Source: Reticulitermes speratus
Taxonomy: Eukaryota; Arthropoda; Insecta; Blattodea; Rhinotermitidae
Reading direction: 5' to 3'
Assembly: GCA_021186555.1 (NCBI GenBank)
Contig: JAJKFL010000005.1
Location: 49,569,635-49,633,634, forward strand
DNA: 64,000 nucleotides
Shown: positions 56,331-64,000 of the stretch, one piece after another
Layout: each line of letters opens with the position of its first letter
Position numbering within the stretch: the first letter of the stretch is position 1
Position numbers and translations under genes: made by a program
Notes under the pieces: model-generated
What the model was told of the DNA's origin: nothing
Seen by the model: the letters and a program-made list of their open reading frames with translations, nothing else
The model's database searches: none

Positions 56331-57689
56331 ACGGTTTAGCCGCTTATACAATGGCATGAACACGCTTGTACCGTGAAGAAGCATGACATTTTCATACTAA
56401 AGAACGCCTTGGTAAAGTCTGTGTACTACGTCACGGATTACACCATATGCTGTCTTGTTAAGTACTGTCAGCGTTCCGAAACTACCACATGCCCTTCGGT
56501 TGCAAAGATTTCCCAAATTATATTACATGACGTGACGTCTGTTACGCACCGTCGCCCATTTATACAAAAATTAAGAGTCACGGGAAATAGTTCGTTAATA
56601 AACAAATAATTTTGTACTATCAGGAGTTCTGGTTTATTTTAAACAGAGGTCCATATGAACGGTTACAGAGTTTGGTGCCATGCACTAGTATTTATATACA
56701 TATATACCGTGCAAACTGTAACGCTAGCGCAGGAAGTCACACACGTCTCTCTACACATTGGACACCAAATTACTTGCCGTCAGCTCTCTTCAGATTACAT
56801 CTACCGTCTCTCCAAACTGCCAAATCGACTGTGCTTAAATGCTTGCTAGATTGGAGAACTACCTTCGAGACAGTGTTAGTTTCAGCTGGCTGTGCAACTA
56901 GTGGAATGCAGGGGGGGGGGTTTCGAACCACGGATATTTCAATGAATCAGGAGGGAAATAAAGAAACAGATGAATATAGCATGTACAGCTAGGGCGCCAG
57001 TGCTGACGTAATAGCATGACGTCAACTCGACGCCACAAGCATCGACCCCCTATGAGCAGGACGTCGGGGTTAGAAGGGTGGGGGGGTTAGAGGGTAGAAA
57101 ATGTGATATACACATCTAACCGGTAGGTGTCAGAAGGGAGATTTTTTCTTCCTCTTTATCCAGGATCACCTACCTACTATACTTTCTTAAATGTATAGCT
57201 GGGTAGACAGTTTATATGGATTATGATTTACTTTGGATGAGTGCTTATATAAATAAATAAATAAAATTGTATACAGGGTGATTCATGGTTTCTTAATGTC
57301 ACTCAGAATCTTATTTCTGAGGTCACTTGCTTTCAGATGCGTCACACAAAGATCAGATTCTAAACGGCTACAGAATTACAATAACTCGAATGTTAAATAA
57401 ATACTTACACAAGTATTCAAAATGACCGCTCTAAACCTCAATGCACACCCTATATAATTTGAAAACATATCTCTATCATGGATTCTCTGGTTGACAGATC
57501 AGTCGTGTTCATCCACATCATTGGTTCCAGATCCCCCCCAACACCCTAGATTTGTTATGTGTGTGGGAATATGAAATAACATAGTACCTAAACACCAGTC
57601 TACAAAGGCATCATGTCACAGAGGTCTGTAATATTCATTGTAACAGTGGGTTTACACAAAATATTAAATGTGGATAAACGTTGAAGAGT
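56331..57689. other. no gene recognised
   Basis: No gene recognised. A G-run lies at 56914-56923. At 57276 tacagggtgattcatggttt resembles a transposon terminus (CAGGGTG-type), but no second end is visible. Confidence 0.45.
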
Positions 57690-57690
57690 A

Positions 57691-57740
<50 letters not shown>

Positions 57741-57745
57741 TACAT
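57690..57745 (+). repeat. TA/CA microsatellite
   Basis: (ta)n at 57693-57728 followed by (ca)n to 57740. Confidence 0.95.
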
Positions 57746-57821
57746 ATTGCATAAAACATAATAATTAAGTCACTGAATGCTTTAAATGTATGTTCACTTT
57801 CCTTTAAACTCAGATCAAACT

Positions 57822-58030
57822 AACTCCATGGAACACAGACCTCAAGAAGGTACTGGTCATTCCCCCAGTCAAAGAATTCCCTGCCTTCTGTGAAAATGGA
57901 CAATCTGTTATCTTGTTCACAAATTCAGACACTTGGCCCTGGACCAGACAAATTCATTACACAACCTCACATCCCATTTTAGGTTCCACTTAAATATAAC
58001 ACCCCCCCTCTCCTGCCCCCACACTACTGT
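57822..58030 (-). mobile_element. LINE 3' end, TTAG-tailed family, old copy
   Basis: Aactccatggaacacagacc, cagtcaaagaattccctgcc and aattcagacacttggccc follow 39598-39888 in order with many substitutions and small deletions. Confidence 0.55.
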
Positions 58031-58706
58031 AAAAATTCACAAGTACATTCAAAGAAAGGATCAGAGTTTTCAAAAGTTTCTATATTCATCAGTTTGTAAC
58101 ACTTACATACAATATAGAAAAACTTGACAAAAGGCAGAACTGTTTGGTTGTAACATAACAGAATAAAAATGCTGACAAGGTTCACCAAAACAGAAAATGT
58201 GGCATTTTATAATGGGAGAAATGTACAGAAACCATTTTCTGTGACTGCAAAGTGTGTACTTGCAATGGTCGTATCTAGTCACGTGCAAGTGAAATAATTA
58301 AACACTGCAGTATGGGTTGAAACATATTTATTTCTTCCATGATGACTACACTTATGTTTGCAATATGAAATATCAATGGTCATATTTTAAAAAGATGTTA
58401 CCTGTAAAAATGTCATTGTCTTCTAAAAAAAATTAGATACATAAAAAACCAACAATTATGACATTTTTACATTAATTATATTGATACTGGCACTTCAGTT
58501 TCATTTCCATTCTCTTTTTTGCCATTATTAATAATGATAAACCATACAGCACAGAGTGGATGAAGCGAGGTGCAGTTTGCATTCAAATTTTGCACTTCTA
58601 AGTACCAATTTCATTCTATGCCTCGGGGATTTATCATTTTACAATGAGGCCTAATTCAGTTCTTACCAATGTTAAGTAAAATTTATTTTTAATGAACACT
58701 GCTGTC
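58031..58706. other. no gene recognised
   Basis: AT-rich, no recognised feature. Confidence 0.5.
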
Positions 58707-59110
58707 GAGAACTCATGTCTTCTGGGATATGTCGTTGTGTCTTCGGGTGGGTGATTCCTCTTGTTTCACAAGTTCATAGTCCCTTCATCTTCATGGCCAA
58801 GCAATCCAAGAACAGTGGTAAAGGAAGAACAGTGCGTGTTAAATAGATATGGTTGATAAGGGACACAGGACGGCCGGAGAGAGTGGTCAGCCAATAGGGG
58901 TGATGGTGAAAGGGGCCTCTGCTCTTCCATTGGGCAGGTATCCAACATCACCCATGCCCATCTACTGTGTCATTCACTTTCCTTCTCTTTTACTATTTTT
59001 CCTGTGTCACTATTCTTCACGATTCGTTGAACCTGCAGACGAAGGCACCATGTTCCTTTGAAATGCCAAGAACCACTCGCCCAATGACACAGCATCATAT
59101 CCCAGAAGCC
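58707..59110. mobile_element. Foldback element FB2 with long spacer
   Basis: Cttctgggatatgtcgttgt, gtcttcgggtgggtgattcc on the left mirrors aaccactcgcccaatgacac, agcatcatatcccagaag on the right. About 290 bp separate the arms. The inner right edge ccatgttcctttgaaatgcc is a decayed hairpin. Confidence 0.7.
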
Positions 59111-60305
59111 TCAAGTCTTCAACAACACCACTGTGAACCTCAATGTCACAACACTGTAGTTGTCTTCTCTCTTTAGAACAAAGCCTAATTCTTAATTTGA
59201 ACTTCTAACAAGCCAAGGCATAGCATTCAACTGTTACCATAAACAAGGCCCTTTACATATACTTCAATTTCTAATGGAAGAAAATTCAAGCCATTGACAT
59301 AAAGGGCCTATGATGCTTATACAATAATCCTAATTATGCACCTATATTTACGAATTCAATCTGTACCGGTAGACAAGCTTAAAAAGTAAGAAATATATAT
59401 AATAACACATAAAATTACATGGAACACGTTACAAAATCCAGCCATTTATTTCAAAGATTGTTTTTCAAAAGGGGAGGAAAAAAAAACATGATTTGCTAAT
59501 GATTTTTGTACTTGCATGTTATTCTTTAAAATTCTTTATACTTTCTTGTATCCCATTTGCTCATTGTGTACTGAAAATAAATTCACACATCACCTGATCA
59601 GTAGCAGACTGGCACCGTGTCTTGACACCACAACCAGCTATTACACAATAAAATACACAATAACATTTAATAATATAAAACAATGATCATATTTAAAAAC
59701 TATCGGTATATTTGTATGGCAATGAGGTAGACCCAGTATAATTGCTATGTGTTTTACAACTGTCAACGAAAACACTGGTTTATCCTGCAGCTAGGTCTGG
59801 CAAGCCTTGGATCAAAATGCTATGGACAAACATTTCCCATATCTATAATATAACAGGATGACAGCAGTTTACTTTCAATATTAATAACACACAGCTATTC
59901 ATAAATACTTACCCTTAATATACCTGATTCACTGTGTCATATGGACAGCTGACAATGTCATTGCTAGATGGCATTAAAGACACATTACTTCATCTTCATC
60001 ATGACCTATATAGAATTAGGGTTAATTGCCTGTGCCTAAACCCCCTTGGTGCAACTGGTCTTATTAGAGCATCTACAAAAAGCAATTTCAACATAAGGGA
60101 TGTATATGAGACACAGACATTTATATGAGGGCCAGCATTTTGACTTTTGATATATTCTACAGTAAAGTTATTAACCACTGACCTGTCACATATCAATAAA
60201 AATATTTACATTTACTTTTTAAGCAAATCTGCTTTTGAAAGAGAGAGAGAAAAACTATAACAAAACTGGTAAAATGGGACGACCAGATAAAGAATATGTG
60301 CGTGA
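59111..60305. other. no gene recognised
   Basis: AT-rich DNA. No feature recognised. Confidence 0.5.
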
Positions 60306-60542
60306 CTTCAGGCTTCCACCACGATGTAGAAGAGATTTGCGCCCTTCTGGGATATTACGCAGCACAGAGTGGTAACTATGTACCGACGGTTCGGGACAAC
60401 CTATCGGTCCCATCTTCAAGGGATATCTTCTTGGACTTCTTGAACCTTGAAGATGGGGTCGATAGGTTGTCCCGAAATGTCGGTACATAATTACCACTCT
60501 GTGCTGCGTAATATCCCAGAACAGAGCATATCTCATTTAAAG
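60306..60542. mobile_element. Foldback element FB1, complete inverted pair
   Basis: It starts with tcaggcttccaccacgatgt, the family terminus, and runs through cttctgggatattacgcagc to gttcgggacaacctatcggt, cccatcttcaaggg. After a 20-bp spacer the second arm mirrors it (ccttgaagatggggtcgata, ggttgtcccgaaatgtcggt). The second arm lacks the outermost 30 bp. Each arm holds the hairpin motif, with small damage (GAACCGTC, GAAATGTC). Confidence 0.9.
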
Positions 60543-62554
60543 AATATGTGATTCTGATGGTGGTGATATTGTTAGAACACTCAAAATTTTCTCTCAAATA
60601 ACTGTCAGTCTTGAATACTGGATGAGATATCTGGGTAAATCAACAAGCTTAACTAATGACACCATATAAAGTTATTTTCACCGAGTTACACAAACTCAAA
60701 CAAGCATTTATCATTCACAATTCCAGACACCCTTAACTAATTTTTAATGAAGGTGGAACAAACAGGCATTCACTTGTTCACAAAGCAACAAGCCAATAAA
60801 ATGGCATCACAAAGAGAGAGATAGAGAAGAAAACTTGAAATGCCCTCAAATTCCTCCAATTAGTGCTCCATTGTTATACAATTACTTCACCACAAGCACC
60901 AGCTGGAAATCATCTGACAGAATTTCACACACTAAACACTTCACAAAGTCTTCCTCAGTTAATAAATTATTGATCCATGACTTGCTAAACCATTCCCGTT
61001 TTTAATATTCAACAGTGGTGTTGAATGTTAGACTCCTGTAAGCATATGGTAACAAAGTGTATTATGCACTGTATTGTTATTATAAAATATACCCGGTTAT
61101 ACATATATTTAAAAAAAAAAAAACATCAGTCAATTGATTCTGCGCTGTAAAAAAAAACCCTTGCTGTTAGTTTAGAGCACGCTATTACCAAACTTAACAA
61201 TGTGATTGGTATTCGGCTTGAAAACGAATACTGGGTTGCAGAATATGAATGTGTATGTGTGTCTGCTGGTGAAAGTCAGTTCCGTACGTTATGCTTGCAA
61301 GAAATTAAATACCTTCACAGGCTGATCCAATAAAAAGAAAAGAGTACAGCCGCAAATCATAAACGTTTGCGTGTACATTAAGGCTCAACATGCAGAGAAA
61401 ATCATGTCTGCCATATTGGATAACCTTGTACAATAATCAGAAATATCTACAATTACATCTGGTATTCAATTTATTATAGCAAAACTTACTGGACTGACTG
61501 TACTGCACATTATTGTTATTAATATTACTATTATTATTATTATTATTATTATTCACTAAGAATATTCTTTAAAAAAATTCAGAACATAAATGTTCAATTC
61601 CCTACAAAACAATTAAAACTCGTACAACTATTTAAATTATGTTGTACTTTTTAGCATATTTGATTCAAAGATGATCAGACGACACCCACGCAACAACTGA
61701 AAATGGTTATTATCCTACAAAATATCTACTTGACAAGATGAAGAATTTATGCTACACAGAAACCATGTGGCAAAAATTGTACAAAAACACATTTAGAAAA
61801 AAAAAAGATCTTTTTTGTGTCATTCAAGTTTTATAGTATAGGGTAATTTCTGTCTAAATGTTAATATTTAAAATTTAAATACACTTTTAAATTCTAAACA
61901 TCATGAATACTGTTTGGATAACTTCAAACTCTTACTTTAAATTTCAATTATGAGAAATATATGTTCAAACAGTGTAAAAAGTTAGCACTTTTGCTTCTAT
62001 TTGATTTACCAAAATACGGCAATATCATCAGGTTTGTAAGGTGTCTGAGAACACAAAACAATAAAACAGCCACTGATTTAGTACACTAATCAATAATTGT
62101 ATCAATTTAAAAAATTCATATTACGTATAAAATAAAACATTAGGGAATGTAATTTCAGGAAATAAAATTGCAACTAGTGAATGTTCCACTACGACAAGCA
62201 TACTCAAAGAATTATGAAACAAATTACTGTCATAAAATTACATCCTTCAAAACCATCACCCATGCAAATCATGTACAGGATAAAGTCTGCATCATCCCAA
62301 AACACGTATTTCTTTAAATCCTGACAATTTCAGTAATGGTAAGGTGTCACACTGCTGCTCTGCAGTATTGCATTGTAACTAACTTTCACACAGCAATTAC
62401 ACACTTTGAAGTGTTGTAAGCTATAGTATGGAATATAGAAAAACACAATGACACATAAGCCACTATTTTTTCTAACGCAGAGCAGCACAGAACATACCTT
62501 ACAACAAGATTTTCAGAGTAGATTGTGTTAAACCAAACTGGAAAAAATCTGTCA
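60543..62554. other. no gene recognised
   Basis: AT-rich DNA with an (att)n run at 61515-61552. It could be intronic, intergenic or an old 3' untranslated region; the sequence alone does not tell. Confidence 0.45.
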
Positions 62555-62810
62555 ACATGACTATCATTTTCGACATTTACCATCATCTTGAGATTTTTCA
62601 AACACAGTGTTTCAGAAACAGGATCTGGTTCTATCATCAGATACAAAGGTTCCCATTCATGTGGGCTAGACTTATGAGGTAATTTCTTTCTAAGGGGCCC
62701 AATTAAGGGGGAAACCTTTATACCTGATGATGGAAAAAGATTCAGTTTCTGACACACTGCGTTTGAAAAACTCCAAGATGATGGACAACATTGAAAATAA
62801 GACATATTTA
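62555..62810. mobile_element. Foldback element FB9 with two opposed hammerhead-like motifs
   Basis: The minus-strand left part reads CTGATGATAGAACCAG..CTGTTTCTGAAACACTGTGT, the plus-strand right part (from 62723) CTGATGATGGAAAAAG..CAGTTTCTGACACACTGCGT; both continue with similar arms (tttgaaaaa, caagatgatgg). The left motif has CTGATGA, T, an AGAA/TTCT stem and GAAAC, then ACAC-T-GTGT. A 139-residue open frame on the minus strand (62386-62805) merely spans this element. Confidence 0.65.
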
Positions 62811-63739
62811 CTGTAATATACCATTGTCATAAACATTCAGAGACAGGGAAAAACCACTTTCAATGGGCTGCACATTTTTCTTGAAGTTACAGCGTTGCCT
62901 TCTCACTCATCAGATTCAAATTTAATTTTCATTAAATTTACACAGAACTTCACAAACAAACAACCCTTTATTGTGACAGACATACTGTCGAGTTGTAAGG
63001 ATTGCAAAATTCCACTGCTTTCCTGTATAAACAAGAAACAAAAAATACACAACAGTTATAATTCAAGAGTCTTGAGCTCCCAGAAGAATTCAGTGAGTAT
63101 GCATTAGGCGTGTGGCTTGTTAAAAATATGATGCTATTTCCTGTGAAGTTGCAGTTCTTATAATCCTTGAACTAAGAGTTTGCAACTGCATTCTAAAATA
63201 TAAAGGGGATTACTCATTTTCTTTTTAAACACAGTAGCATTTAGAATACAAAATATCTTAAAATCACACTCAAAAGTTTGCACCTTAACAGTACAAGAGT
63301 GTGTTCGTGTCTCTGCATCTGGTCCACAAATATTCAAGACCAAACACTGGGTGAAAAATGGTTATCCTGAGTTTATAAAAAATCATTAATATTACTTCAG
63401 TTCTTAATTCAATATTAGAGTTGCCAACATTTACTAAATGAAGAGTAAAAATACAGAAGTGATTATACATGTAAATCTTATAAACTGTAGTGAATTAACT
63501 GTCACTCCAGATAACCTGAGAAAGTGTAAAGCCTTCAATATTAAGAGTCTTTGTTGAATGCGGGTTAGTTACCAGCTGCACTAGTACTGCACAATATGTG
63601 GATTATAACATCCTACTGTTCAGTTTGTAACTCAGATATGTTAATAAGTGTTTTAGGCATCAGGAATAAATATTGGTCAATTTAATGTCATGTGTGACAG
63701 AAAGGAGTGCTTAACGGAATACAGGCATACACACTTTTC
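62811..63739. other. no gene recognised
   Basis: AT-rich, no recognised feature. Confidence 0.5.
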
Positions 63740-63960
63740 AACACAACAGACTATACTAAGTCAGAATTATCAGGTCTCTGGAATTTTACCATCATCCAGT
63801 ACTCTGTACAGCACACACAGTTTTGGAAACTGGATGTACTTCCATCCTCAGGTGAAGAGGTGTGGAGGCACAGACTCAATTGGGTCCTATAGAAGAATTA
63901 ATCCCAGTTACTGGACCATTAACTAAGATTAGATATTTCTATTCCATCTTTCCACGTGAT
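63740..63960. mobile_element. Relative of foldback FB9
   Basis: Ggaaactggatgtacttcca, tcctcaggtgaagaggtg and caattgggtcctatagaaga correspond to the reverse complement of 62641-62770. On the minus strand the motif is CTGAGGA, T, GGAAG..CAGTTTCC, AAAAC. Confidence 0.55.
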
Positions 63961-63974
63961 GACAAAAACAGATC

Positions 63975-64000
63975 CACGCGTCATTTCAGGCTTCCACCGC
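63975..64000 (+). mobile_element. Start of a further FB1 foldback copy, cut by the window edge
   Basis: Catttcaggcttccaccgc equals the FB1 terminus seen at 60306 and, inverted, at 41322 and 47970. The copy must continue beyond the window. Confidence 0.6.

Noticed and set aside
57276..57300. A transposon end of the CAGGGTG type
   Set aside because: Only one end is visible, so no element can be delimited.
62386..62805. A 139-residue protein on the minus strand
   Set aside because: It spans an inverted repeat (FB9), its two halves mirror each other at DNA level, and no domain is recognised.
58031..63740. Long 3' untranslated region or introns of a host gene
   Set aside because: The AT-rich, repeat-poorer character would allow it, but I see no exon, splice pattern or coding end.

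Overview
This window looks like non-coding, repeat-dominated nuclear DNA from a large arthropod genome. An insect is most likely, and a cockroach or termite relative is plausible (inference from the style of the transposon proteins and SINE heads; no host gene fixes the taxon). I found no intact host protein gene, rRNA gene or independent tRNA gene. Almost every long open frame is either a product of a tandem repeat or a piece of a transposon. The only coding matter I recognise is broken transposon sequence: a Tc1/mariner-like helix-turn-helix protein (15.8-16.2 kb, minus), a MADF/Myb-like protein of a PIF/Harbinger-type element (5.9-6.2 kb, plus, frameshifted), and 3' ends of at least three non-LTR retrotransposon (LINE) families.

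Layout. 0-6.4 kb: tRNA-derived SINEs, two copies of one MITE in opposite orientation, a 42-bp minisatellite and a 728-bp Harbinger-like element. 8-11.4 kb: LINE relics and a SINE whose tail runs into a CTA microsatellite. 11.7-14.2 kb: two blocks of a 57/58-bp minisatellite, each preceded by the same flank, so a whole locus was duplicated. 15.7-16.8 kb: a foldback element interrupted by a mariner-like element. 17.6-24.5 kb: 35-bp, 21-bp and 46-bp arrays with foldback and hAT-type elements between them. 26.1-27.4 kb: a 114/173-bp satellite with higher-order structure. 28-43 kb: SINEs of five types, 50-bp and 23-bp arrays, and a 64-bp array built from a hairpin unit. 43-64 kb: more AT-rich DNA with scattered SINEs, two clear hAT elements with target duplications and more foldback elements.

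The most interesting signal is a small RNA-like motif that recurs on both strands inside otherwise unrelated foldback elements. It has the order: short strand, CTGANGA, one T, a 4-6 bp hairpin, GAA, a palindrome (ACGT, ACATGT or ACATATGT), a non-G base, then the complement of the first short strand. This is the strand order and core of a minimal type I hammerhead ribozyme. Both helices covary between copies while the core stays fixed, and only the position that is free in hammerheads (N7) varies among A, G and T. Penelope-like retroelements are known to carry minimal hammerheads, so the foldback elements may be their non-autonomous or decayed derivatives; that link is inference.

The elements form a layered record rather than a pathway: SINEs depend on LINE machinery that is present here only as dead 3' ends, hAT, mariner, pogo-like and Harbinger-like elements lack transposase, and some insertions are nested (mariner in foldback, SINE in hammerhead motif), which gives relative ages. 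Element boundaries are by eye and usually good to about 10 bp.
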